Source: Methanolobus profundi | GTDB taxonomy: Archaea; Halobacteriota; Methanosarcinia; Methanosarcinales; Methanosarcinaceae | NCBI RefSeq assembly: GCF_900114835.1 | Contig: NZ_FOUJ01000007.1 | Coordinates: 1-64,000, forward strand | Direction of reading: 5' to 3' | DNA: 64,000 nt | Shown: positions 25,020-33,059 of the stretch, piece after piece | Numbering within the stretch: position 1 is the stretch's first letter | How the letters are laid out: the number at the start of each line of letters is the position of its first letter | Made by a program: the position numbers and the translations under genes | The notes under the pieces: generated by a model | Database searches by the model: none | What the model saw: only the letters and a program-made list of their open reading frames with translations | Told to the model about the DNA's origin: nothing

Positions 25020-25436
25020 TCAAACGTTCGCGTATACTCTGTCCTTGCTGTGAGTGGGAGATGTAAAACCTTCCTGTTCGGACATGTCTGCTAATGCTTT
25101 TACTTCTTCGATGACCTCTATCTTTTCGCTCATCTCATCAAGCTTGAATATCATTTCCTCGACCATTTCGTTTTGCTCTGTGGTGAGGCCGGAACTACCC
25201 TTTACAATTTCCAGTAAAATAGATGCATCATCTATCACCTGGGCCAATATGGTCCTGTCCATGTATGACTTTGCAAGGTCTGAATCCTCGCCTGTAAGTG
25301 TATCGTTGAACTCGTTGAGCTGTTCTTCGAACATTCCTATGTCATAATGTGCGCTTCTGAATATCTTCTTAACATAGTCCTCTCTGTAGACCTGTTTTGA
25401 GTTCTTGAGTACCTTCAGAAGTTTTTTGTAGTCCAT
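25020..25436 (-). CDS. Helical protein of unknown function
   Basis: The 138 residues are predicted almost wholly alpha-helical and acidic (VYREDYVKKIFRSAHYDIGMFEEQLNEF; NEMVEEMIFKLDEMSEKIEVIEEVKALAD). They contain a likely coiled-coil segment at about 85-120. There is no signal peptide, membrane segment, cysteine or enzyme motif, and I recognise no family. A ribosome-site-like AAGGGTG lies before the ATG. The gene is 98 bases downstream of another unknown small gene on the same strand, so the two may be cotranscribed. Confidence 0.6.
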   Translation of the reverse strand: MDYKKLLKVLKNSKQVYREDYVKKIFRSAHYDIGMFEEQLNEFNDTLTGEDSDLAKSYMDRTILAQVIDDASILLEIVKGSSGLTTEQNEMVEEMIFKLDEMSEKIEVIEEVKALADMSEQEGFTSPTHSKDRVYANV

Positions 25437-25534
25437 TGTTTTTCACCCTTAGGTTATGTAGGTGCCTGTTCCCTTCCCGTGCAGTTCTCGTCCTGCCAGG
25501 CCCTACTTGTATGATCATAGGTCTTGTTGCCCAT

Positions 25535-25816
25535 TTACTGGCTGATACTTGCCTCGCTTTCAAGGTTGTGCCTGATATTCTCTGAAGCAAATGCCTTGTT
25601 CATAATGTATGCCTGGCTGAACTGTCCGCCATTCACATCATATTCACTCTGCATATCCATTCCATAATCTTCTTCCATCTCGTCGATTATAGAATCGCAA
25701 AGATAAACCTGCAGGCTGCCATCAGCATCCATAAATACGGATGGTCTGACACCTGTGTTATTATATTCTTCTACAAGCCCTCTGAATACTAATGACATAT
25801 AACGCATTGATTCCAT
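25535..25816 (-). CDS. Small acidic protein of unknown function
   Basis: The 93 residues start at an ATG behind GGTGATG. The sequence begins MESMRYMSLVFRGLVEEYNN and continues with a VFMDADGSLQVYLCDSIIDEMEEDYG segment. It looks like a compact alpha/beta domain followed by a Gln/Ser-rich C-terminal helix. No membrane segment or catalytic motif is visible and no family is recognised. It is transcribed towards the helical protein gene at 25020-25436. The 316-base region upstream is shared with divergent alaS. Confidence 0.6.
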   Translation of the reverse strand: MESMRYMSLVFRGLVEEYNNTGVRPSVFMDADGSLQVYLCDSIIDEMEEDYGMDMQSEYDVNGGQFSQAYIMNKAFASENIRHNLESEASISQ

Positions 25817-26132
25817 CGGTCATCACCAATTATACCTTTTTCATGATCATGCACTTAAACCTAATGTACTATTAATTGGAGTTATGTTCAAGGATTGTTA
25901 ATTCTATGTTCATAGAATCCATGTTTTGTTGTTCGTAATTTGTCGAAAAAAGGGGTCAATAGAAATTATCTGTCATGTATATTTATAATAGGTTTTATAT
26001 ACTACAAATGTACTTTGAGGGTGTATAATATGCCTGGGATAAGAAACGTTTTTAATCATTGATGCGATAGTTGGAAGAATAAATTAGACTTACCTTACAT
26101 TATACTAAAACAATCATCCAGTTGGAATAATT
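25817..26132. other. Divergent intergenic region before alaS
   Basis: It contains a TATA box (GGTTTTATATAC, about 25991-26002) that would start a plus-strand transcript near 26025. It also has a ten-codon open frame (ATG 26030, stop ending 26062) behind GAGGGTG and a second TATA-like CATTATACTA 26-35 bases before the alaS ATG. One AAATGTA heptamer lies at 26006-26012. The hairpin TCTATG-TTCATAGA occurs near 25903-25916. I see no other gene. Confidence 0.4.
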
Positions 26133-28907
26133 ATGCTTGAAGACGAGTATCAGCTTGATTTTTTCTCTGAGAACGGATTTGTTCGTAAACAGTGTTCTAA
26201 ATGTGGAAGCCACTTTTGGACCCGTGATACTGAAAGGGCTACATGTGGGGATGCTCCATGTGATCCGTACTCTTTTATTGGCAATCCTGTTTTTAAGAAA
26301 AAGTTCGACCTTGCTGAAATGAGGGAATATTACCTGAATTTCTTCGAGGAAAGGAGTCATACAAGGCTCGAAAGGTATCCTGTAATTGCACGATGGAGAG
26401 ATGATATATATCTGACCATTGCTTCAATTGCTGATTTTCAGCCTTTTGTCACTTCAGGAGAGGTTCCTCCTCCAGCAAATCCATTGACGATCTCACAGCC
26501 ATGTATACGACTGTCCGATCTTGATGCTGTAGGTAGGAGCGGTCGCCATTTGACCACCTTTGAAATGATGGCCCACCATGCTTTCAACAAGCAGGGTGAC
26601 GAAATATACTGGAAGGACCGGACAATGGAACTATGTGATGAGTTCCTTAATTCACTCGGTGCCGATCCAATGGCCGTGACATACAAAGAGGAACCATGGG
26701 CAGGTGGCGGTAATGCCGGACCATGTGTCGAGGTGCTCATTGGTGGTCTCGAAGTAGGGACACTTGTGTTCATGAACATGGAACAGTCAGATGATGGCGA
26801 CATTGTGATCAAGGGCGAGAACTATCGCAAGATGGACAACTACATTGTGGACACTGGCTATGGTCTTGAAAGACTGGTATGGGCATCAAAAGGTTCACCT
26901 ACAATATATGATGCAGTGTTCCCGGGTATTGTGAATGAGATCATGGACCTTGCAGGTGTCAAACATGAGCTTGATGATTCCGAATATGCTAACATCCTCT
27001 CTCAGAATGCACGTCTGGCAGGTCTTATGGATGTGAGCGAAAAGGCCAATCTTTTCGAGCTAAGGAAACAGGTTGCTTCCAGTATCGGAACGACCGTTGA
27101 GAAGTTATCTTCTATAATGGAACCTGTAGAGAGCGTTTATGCCATAACCGATCACACCCGCTGCCTTACATTCATGCTTGCAGACGGTATAATCCCATCC
27201 AATGTGAAGGCCGGTTATCTTGCAAGACTTGTACTTCGCCGCACTCTGAGGATGATGAAGGATATGGGAATAACGATCCCTCTGTTTGAGATCGTGAAGA
27301 TGCATGTTCATAACCTTCCTGAGTATCCTGAATTCCAGGAAAAGCTCGAAGTCATCGAAGACATACTCTATCATGAAGAACGCAAATTCGCAGACACACT
27401 TGAACGTGGTAAGCGTATGATCCAGAAGTCTGCAAAGCACTACAAGGAGGCAGGCGAGAAAATACCTCTTGACACTCTTATTGAGATGTATGACAGTCAT
27501 GGTATCCCACCGGAGATATCCAAACAGGCAGCATCTGAAGTCGGTGTTGATGTAGATCTTCCTGATAATTTCTATTCACTTGTTGCCGATGGACACAGTA
27601 AGGCAGAAAAGAAGGTTGTAAAAGAGTTCTCTTATTCAGGGAGAGTATCTAAACTTCCAATGACCAAGAAACTGTTCTACGATGAACCTACAAGGATGAG
27701 GTTCGAGGCAGTGGTCCTTGATATATTTGACAATCATCTTGTACTTGATAGTACACTCTTCTATCCGGAAGGTGGAGGGCAGCCAGCTGACCATGGAACT
27801 GTCACTGTGGAGGATGTTGTCCATAACATAATAGATGTTCAGGTAGTGGATGGTGTGGTCGTACACATCATTGAAGAACTTGAAGATGAGCTCCATATCA
27901 GGAAAGGCGATATGGTCTATGGCCATGTGGACGAGGAACGTCGTATGTCCCATGCATGTCATCACACTGCGACCCATATTGTCAATGATGCGGCACGTAA
28001 GGTGCTTGGTGACCATGTATGGCAGGCAGGTGCCCAGAAGTTCGTGGACAAGGCTCGTCTTGACATATCACATTACAAACGTATATCTCAGGAAGAGCTT
28101 AACCAGATAGAGATCCTCGCTAACCGCACTGTTATGGAGAACCAGCGTGTCACTGCTGAATGGATGGACAGGGTCGAGGCTGAGAAGAAATATGGTTTCG
28201 GTCTCTATCAGGGTGGTGTCCCACCAGGAAGTACCATTCGTGTGCTCAAAGTTGCCGATGATATCGAAGCCTGTGGTGGTACGCACTGCGTAAGCACCGG
28301 ACTTGTCGGTCCTATTAAGATGCTGAAGACCGAACGTATCCAGGATGGTGTTGAACGTATAGAGTATGCAGCAGGTCTGGCAGCAGTAAAGGCTATGCAG
28401 GAAATGGAATCCTATCTTACTCAGGCGGCCGATGCGCTGCGTGTGAGGCCGGAACATCTACCTTCTACTATCGACCGTTTCTTTACAGAATGGAAAGAGT
28501 TCAAGAAGGAGAACCAGAGGTTGAAGGATGATCTTGCGCATGTTCATGTTATGCAGATGGCAAATGAAGCTGTAAGTATCGGTGACCTTCGCCTTGTGGC
28601 CACAATGATCCCGAATGCTGACATCGATGAGCTTGTGAAGATCGCTGGTGAGCTGACAACCAACAAGAATATGGTAGTTCTTCTGGCAAGCGATTCTGCA
28701 GGTGTCAAGATCGTAGGCGCCGCCGGTGAGGATGCATTGAAGGCCGGTGCAAATGCCGGGCAGATCGTTAGGGAGATGTCCGCAGTAGTTGGTGGCGGCG
28801 GTGGCGGTAAACCAGCCATGGCCCGTGGTGGCGGTACTGATGCCAGTAAGATCGATGAGGCACTTGAAGCTGGCCGCAGCATGCTTGAAGAACAGATCAA
28901 TAAATAA
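26133..28907 (+). CDS. alaS: Alanyl-tRNA synthetase (archaeal type)
   Basis: AlaRS charges tRNA-Ala. The 924 residues have the archaeal N-terminal zinc-binding extension (CSKCGSHFW...TCGDAPC), then the class II catalytic core (FFEERSHTRLERYPVIARW; GNAGPCVEVL). The editing domain carries the zinc motif HACHHTATHIVND and the later CGGTHC, and a C-terminal DHHA1-type domain ends in the glycine-rich GGGGGGKPAMARGGG. No frameshift or intein is present. Probable promoters are described for the upstream gap. The next gene begins 25 bases after the stop. Confidence 0.97.
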   Translation: MLEDEYQLDFFSENGFVRKQCSKCGSHFWTRDTERATCGDAPCDPYSFIGNPVFKKKFDLAEMREYYLNFFEERSHTRLERYPVIARWRDDIYLTIASIADFQPFVTSGEVPPPANPLTISQPCIRLSDLDAVGRSGRHLTTFEMMAHHAFNKQGDEIYWKDRTMELCDEFLNSLGADPMAVTYKEEPWAGGGNAGPCVEVLIGGLEVGTLVFMNMEQSDDGDIVIKGENYRKMDNYIVDTGYGLERLVWASKGSPTIYDAVFPGIVNEIMDLAGVKHELDDSEYANILSQNARLAGLMDVSEKANLFELRKQVASSIGTTVEKLSSIMEPVESVYAITDHTRCLTFMLADGIIPSNVKAGYLARLVLRRTLRMMKDMGITIPLFEIVKMHVHNLPEYPEFQEKLEVIEDILYHEERKFADTLERGKRMIQKSAKHYKEAGEKIPLDTLIEMYDSHGIPPEISKQAASEVGVDVDLPDNFYSLVADGHSKAEKKVVKEFSYSGRVSKLPMTKKLFYDEPTRMRFEAVVLDIFDNHLVLDSTLFYPEGGGQPADHGTVTVEDVVHNIIDVQVVDGVVVHIIEELEDELHIRKGDMVYGHVDEERRMSHACHHTATHIVNDAARKVLGDHVWQAGAQKFVDKARLDISHYKRISQEELNQIEILANRTVMENQRVTAEWMDRVEAEKKYGFGLYQGGVPPGSTIRVLKVADDIEACGGTHCVSTGLVGPIKMLKTERIQDGVERIEYAAGLAAVKAMQEMESYLTQAADALRVRPEHLPSTIDRFFTEWKEFKKENQRLKDDLAHVHVMQMANEAVSIGDLRLVATMIPNADIDELVKIAGELTTNKNMVVLLASDSAGVKIVGAAGEDALKAGANAGQIVREMSAVVGGGGGGKPAMARGGGTDASKIDEALEAGRSMLEEQINK

Positions 28908-28932
28908 TACAGTGATCTAACAGAGGAATAAA

Positions 28933-30273
28933 ATGATACCCGGTGAGGTAAAGGAGTTCTTCTCCTCCCAGTTTGGCAAGTCCCTTCTCGTAAAGGGAAA
29001 GCCGGGAACAGGAAAGACAACCTTCGTATTTGGAATACTTGATGAGATATGTTCCGAAGGAAATTGTGTTTATATCTCTCCGCGTATCGACAAATCTTCT
29101 GGATATGGTAAATACCCCTGGATAGAGGGAGATTTCAATAACAACGAGGATTTCCTCAGGATGCTTGCCACCCGTATCAAAGAGATATGGGAATCCAGCG
29201 AGACAAAACCAACCATTGTGGTAGATTCCATCGATTCTCTTAGTATCGCTACTACAAGGTCTGCTGACTGGGAGGAGAACAAGTTCGAACTTGAGCGTCT
29301 GCTCTTCGATTTTTCCAGAAAGGTCAATGCAGATCTTATAATGATCACTGAACAGACAGAGGTCAATTCTCTTGACTATCTTGTAGATGGTGTTGTATTT
29401 CTTGACATTGTCGATATATCTGATCGTGATATAAGGAAGATCGATCTTTTGAAGATCCGTGGTGTGGAACTTTCCCAGTCTCGCTATCCATTCACTCTTG
29501 ATGGTGGTGTGTTCACTAGTTTTGAACCTTTCAAGGTATCATATCCACAACAGACCCAGATCCCGCAGCCTCTGCCTGATCCGATCGAAAGCAAGATCTC
29601 AACAGGTATGCCTGATTTTGATAAGATCCTGGATGGTGGTTATCAGAAAGGCAGTTTCAATCTTTTTGAGATAACAAGCGGGGTCGGTGACTCATTTTAC
29701 AGTTTACTTTTACCAACATTCATAAATCACCTTAATATGGGGCGTGGCCTTCTCAGCATGCCCACAGAAGGTACAAGTGTCGAGACCGAAAAAAGGATGA
29801 TCTCCTCTTTCACAGGTGATGACAGGTTCCATGGCCAGTTCATGGGATTTGAGATCCGTGATGTCAACGGGCGCATCCCTGGATATATTGAACCATTCTC
29901 CGGCAATGTCTACAAGGATATGGATATATTCCATAAGTCCAAAAATGAAATGCTGAGGCAATATGGTTCTCCACTTCTTGATTATATCGGTCTTGACAGT
30001 ATGGAGTACAATTACGGTTGGGAGAACATCGGCTCGATCATAGGGCAGATGGCATCCATTACTAAGACAACTGAGAACGTTGTCCTTGCAGTTACAAAGC
30101 ATGGACAAAGGATAACAGAATCCGTGGCTCATATGGCCACAACCCACTGGAAATTTGAAAACGTTGACAAGACCCTTGTTATGTATGGAGTTGTTCCGCG
30201 GACCGGTGTCTTTGCAGTTCATATGGAATTTGTATCCGGTTATCCTCAGGTTAGCCTGATCCCTATGAAATGA
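28933..30273 (+). CDS. GvpD/KaiC-family RecA-like ATPase
   Basis: The 446 residues form two RecA-like domains. The first (about 1-210) has an intact P-loop KGKPGTGKTT (G22-G27-K28-T29) and a Walker B-like TIVVDSIDSL. The second (about 220-446) begins STGMPDFDKILDGGYQKGS, as KaiC domains do, but its P-loop is degenerate (GVGDS at 250-254, Asp in place of Lys). This resembles GvpD and other archaeal KaiC-like regulators, which often work with response regulators. It starts behind GAGG, 25 bases after alaS. The two following genes carry receiver domains and the archaellum operon lies 2.8 kb downstream, so a role in motility or taxis signalling is inferred. Confidence 0.8.
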   Translation: MIPGEVKEFFSSQFGKSLLVKGKPGTGKTTFVFGILDEICSEGNCVYISPRIDKSSGYGKYPWIEGDFNNNEDFLRMLATRIKEIWESSETKPTIVVDSIDSLSIATTRSADWEENKFELERLLFDFSRKVNADLIMITEQTEVNSLDYLVDGVVFLDIVDISDRDIRKIDLLKIRGVELSQSRYPFTLDGGVFTSFEPFKVSYPQQTQIPQPLPDPIESKISTGMPDFDKILDGGYQKGSFNLFEITSGVGDSFYSLLLPTFINHLNMGRGLLSMPTEGTSVETEKRMISSFTGDDRFHGQFMGFEIRDVNGRIPGYIEPFSGNVYKDMDIFHKSKNEMLRQYGSPLLDYIGLDSMEYNYGWENIGSIIGQMASITKTTENVVLAVTKHGQRITESVAHMATTHWKFENVDKTLVMYGVVPRTGVFAVHMEFVSGYPQVSLIPMK

Positions 30274-30369
30274 GCGAATATCTCTGCCGCAAGTATATTT
30301 TCTTCCCAAACATTAATAAGAAAATAAACCTAATAATATTTACTAAACAAAATTAAAAGGTACTTGTCA

Positions 30370-31425
30370 ATGAACGTTCAAACGCAGGAAATCCTTTCAA
30401 CCCTCAGGGGAGAGCTGACCACAAAAAATGCTTTGTTCTTAGCTCCTGTTGACAGTTCTATTGAGCGGCTGGTCTATTTTTACATCTCGGGAATATTACG
30501 GGAAGAGCCGCAGAGAACTGTTGTATGGTTGTGTCTGAGTGCTTCAAGAGATAAGGTACTTAGCAGGTTCGAGGACTTTGGTTTCGATATTGATCCAAAA
30601 GGTCGTATGCTCTTCATTGATATTGATGCTCCCGGCAAGGAACATCATGATGATACCTTATATTGTAGTTCGGTAGCAGATTATACGAAGATGGCCTCGC
30701 ATATATCCAACATCTTCCTGAACAATCCAAGTTCCTTGCTTGTCATGGATAACATGAATGTGCTTGCAAGCGATACAATGCAGGTAGTTGAGAATTTTGT
30801 TCAGTTCATTGAGAAGAAAGTAGCTGAAAATGAAGGTAGCCTTCTTTCTATTCTTTCCAAGAACATCCTTCCTCCTGAAACGGAGGTTCTGATCTCTTCT
30901 TTCTTTGACGTTGTTATTGAGATAACCAACGTGGGTGAGATACATACAGAGATCGGCCTGAAGGATTTTGATTTCAGATATTCAGTGGAGGATGGTTCCA
31001 TTGAGTTCGAGCCTGTACAGAAGAGGATAAAAAGGGACAGGCTGAAGATACTGATAGTTGATGACGAACCGGATATTCCGGAATTGCTGAAACTTTCTCT
31101 TAGCAGTGAGCCATATGATTTCCTTGTGGCACATAACGGTGAAGAAGCGATCGAGCTGACATTAAAAGAGCTTCCTGACCTTATCCTTCTTGATATAATG
31201 ATGCCTGATATGGATGGGTATGAGGTGGTGGAACATCTCAAAAAGAGCAAGTCTGCGAACACTATTCCTGTTATCATGGTCTCTGCCAAGACTGCCATAG
31301 AGGATAAAGTAAAGGGAATGGAACTCGGTATTGATGATTATATTTCCAAGCCATTTGATAAGAGAGAGGTCAAGGCCAGGATAAAGATGGTCATGAGACG
31401 TCTTGGATGGGTGGATGAGGAATAA
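30370..31425 (+). CDS. KaiC-like degenerate domain fused to a response-regulator receiver domain
   Basis: The 351 residues start at ATG 30370, nine bases behind AAAAGG. A TTG at 30364 is the alternative. Residues 1-215 look like a RecA/KaiC fold without a P-loop (TVVWLCLSASRDKVLSRF; SLLVMDNMNVLAS; TEVLISSFFDVVIEITN). The receiver domain spans about 225-345: ILIVDDEPD, phospho-acceptor D275 in LILLDIMMPDMDGYE, and the conserved Lys in DDYISKPF. There is no output domain after the receiver, so the N-terminal half is the likely effector or sensor. It lies between the GvpD-like ATPase and a stand-alone receiver, suggesting a phosphorelay or switch. No histidine kinase is in the window. Confidence 0.82.
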   Translation: MNVQTQEILSTLRGELTTKNALFLAPVDSSIERLVYFYISGILREEPQRTVVWLCLSASRDKVLSRFEDFGFDIDPKGRMLFIDIDAPGKEHHDDTLYCSSVADYTKMASHISNIFLNNPSSLLVMDNMNVLASDTMQVVENFVQFIEKKVAENEGSLLSILSKNILPPETEVLISSFFDVVIEITNVGEIHTEIGLKDFDFRYSVEDGSIEFEPVQKRIKRDRLKILIVDDEPDIPELLKLSLSSEPYDFLVAHNGEEAIELTLKELPDLILLDIMMPDMDGYEVVEHLKKSKSANTIPVIMVSAKTAIEDKVKGMELGIDDYISKPFDKREVKARIKMVMRRLGWVDEE

Positions 31426-31494
31426 TTATCTATCTTCAATATATATTTATAGAATTAATACCATTAGTTCCTTTTCAGGAGCAATTGATCGATC

Positions 31495-31869
31495 ATGTGT
31501 CCCAAAGTAATGGTTGTTGATGATGAACCGGATACCATAGACCTTGTAAAACTTATACTGGGTTCTGAGGATATAGAGGTAGTCGGGGCCAAAAGTGGTT
31601 TTGAATGTCTGGAATCAATAGACAAAGAGAAGCCAGATGCTGTTCTTCTTGATATTATGATGCCTGATATGAATGGATGGGAGACCTTCCATAAAATAAA
31701 GGAACTTCAGCCACGTTTACCTGTGGCCATGCTCACAGTGAAGAGCCAGGAATTCGACAAGATGCTGGGATTGCATGTGTTAAAGGCTGATGATTATATC
31801 ACCAAACCTTTCAGCAGAAAAGAGCTCATAAAAAGAACAAAGGAATTGCTGGAAATGGAATTTCACTGA
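31495..31869 (+). CDS. Single-domain response regulator (CheY-like)
   Basis: This 124-residue receiver domain has no output domain. Acidic residues are in VMVVDDEPD, the phospho-acceptor is D53 in AVLLDIMMPDMNGWE, and Thr and Lys are in MLTVKS and DDYITKPF. It should be phosphorylated by a histidine kinase not present here and then act by protein contact. A TATA-like CAATATATATTTATAG about 45 bases upstream suggests its own promoter. Its 3' end overlaps the convergent methyltransferase gene by seven bases. The nearby archaellum operon makes a taxis role possible. Confidence 0.92.
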   Translation: MCPKVMVVDDEPDTIDLVKLILGSEDIEVVGAKSGFECLESIDKEKPDAVLLDIMMPDMNGWETFHKIKELQPRLPVAMLTVKSQEFDKMLGLHVLKADDYITKPFSRKELIKRTKELLEMEFH

Positions 31870-32882
31870 TCCGGCACTTCACATATTATAGCTTCATTAT
31901 CCTTTACGAAGAGATGTGCTTTTCTTTCTCCCTTCAATCCATTCTCAATATCCTTACGTACTTCCCAATATCTTTCAGGTTCGATAGATGCTCTGATGAT
32001 CACTGTTCCAAATGAGTTCTGCCTGAGATATCTGTTCACTTCATTGAGATTGAATTCCATGACCTTTGAGACCTTATAGGAATTCTTGAACAATCTGCAT
32101 TGCAGAGCTTTCTCTGAACTGATAAGTGTTCTCTTATCATCGATAGTGTATATGCCTGTCCCATCCTCTTCTTTGAAGGAAGCTGCAAGTTGTTCCAGCA
32201 GACCTGCCTTTGTCACACATTCTTCAGGTTCGTATGCATAACGCTTCAGATCGTCGAGTCTTTCTGCATCTTTACTAACATTGCTCTTTCTGATTACCGC
32301 TTCTCCCGGAAGGGCTACTGCGGAGATATCAGCTTTTTTCAGATCGCCAAAATAAAGGTTCAAACGGTTAAGTTTCCCATCCAGGGACATATACTCTTTC
32401 TCACAGTCAAAAGGTATCTTTTCAGGTGATAGTTGAGGTGGTGCCTCGAATGCAAAATTCGAGCTTCTGTCAGCATAAGCTTTCATAACCTCTGGTATTG
32501 AAGGGCTCAGGTTCTCAATGTTCCTTTCTTTTTCAGAAGGAGGTCTTGCAGGGTCTGAGAATACAACATCCAGCTCTGGAAGCTGTGATATGGTATCTGG
32601 TGAAAGTGCATCACCTGTTATGAACTCTATGTTGTCGACACCCATTATCCTGGCATTCTTCCTTGCATAGGCTATCTTCTTTGGGTCGATCTCAACTGCA
32701 TAGACCTTATCACATCTTTGTGCGAAATATATTGCCTGTCCGCCAATGCCGCAGCTGATGTCTGCGATAACTTTACATTGCAATCTCTTTGCCCTGTATT
32801 CTGCAACAGGTTCCGGGGTGGCGAATCTGATGCCATCCTTGTCGGATATCATTTGGGTTTTGAATGTTTTCTTACGTGCCAC
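31863..32882 (-). CDS. Class I SAM-dependent methyltransferase with THUMP-like C-terminus
   Basis: The 339 residues contain a Rossmann methyltransferase core: motif I VIADISCGIGGQA (about 39-50), acidic motif II VYAVEIDPKK (60-69), and a post-core VVFSDPARPPSEKER (107-120). The DPAR-type motif is shared with the TRM5-like/THUMP-like methyltransferase group. The C-terminal 120 residues resemble the THUMP-like domain (YEPEECVTKAGLLEQLAASF; ending in RKDIENGL-type helices). RNA, probably tRNA, is the likely substrate, but neither nucleoside nor position can be inferred. It is convergent with the response regulator and divergent from the archaellum operon. Confidence 0.75.
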   Translation of the reverse strand: MARKKTFKTQMISDKDGIRFATPEPVAEYRAKRLQCKVIADISCGIGGQAIYFAQRCDKVYAVEIDPKKIAYARKNARIMGVDNIEFITGDALSPDTISQLPELDVVFSDPARPPSEKERNIENLSPSIPEVMKAYADRSSNFAFEAPPQLSPEKIPFDCEKEYMSLDGKLNRLNLYFGDLKKADISAVALPGEAVIRKSNVSKDAERLDDLKRYAYEPEECVTKAGLLEQLAASFKEEDGTGIYTIDDKRTLISSEKALQCRLFKNSYKVSKVMEFNLNEVNRYLRQNSFGTVIIRASIEPERYWEVRKDIENGLKGERKAHLFVKDNEAIICEVPDQ

Positions 32883-32930
32883 ATGGATCAGTTATGTAAA
32901 GTCCAATAAATGATTTAAACTCATCCGGTC

Positions 32931-32952
32931 ATTTATCTCTAATTTATCTCTA
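32931..32952. repeat. Perfect tandem 11-bp repeat upstream of the archaellum promoter
   Basis: ATTTATCTCTA occurs twice head to tail (32931-32941 and 32942-32952), one copy per DNA turn, about 28-50 bases upstream of the arl TATA box. A related ATCTATCTCAT follows at about 33024. It is a candidate activator or repressor site. Confidence 0.6.
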
Positions 32953-32980
32953 AAAAACGCCGGCACCATTTTATTCATAA

Positions 32981-32990
32981 TTTATATATA
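32981..32990 (+). promoter_or_regulatory. TATA box of the archaellum operon
   Basis: TTTATATATA, flanked by AT-rich DNA, lies 70-79 bases before the first arl start codon. The predicted transcript begins near 33012-33016 and has a leader of about 45 bases. Confidence 0.6.
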
Positions 32991-33059
32991 TTATTAAGGG
33001 TATACATGATGTAATCTAGATATATCTATCTCATATTATTGATCATTACCAGTGGAACC

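Noticed and set aside
25369-25590. A 73-residue minus-strand frame between the two unknown small genes
   Set aside because: It overlaps both neighbours in another frame and is rich in Arg, Gly and Thr with no ribosome site. The neighbours have better starts and composition.
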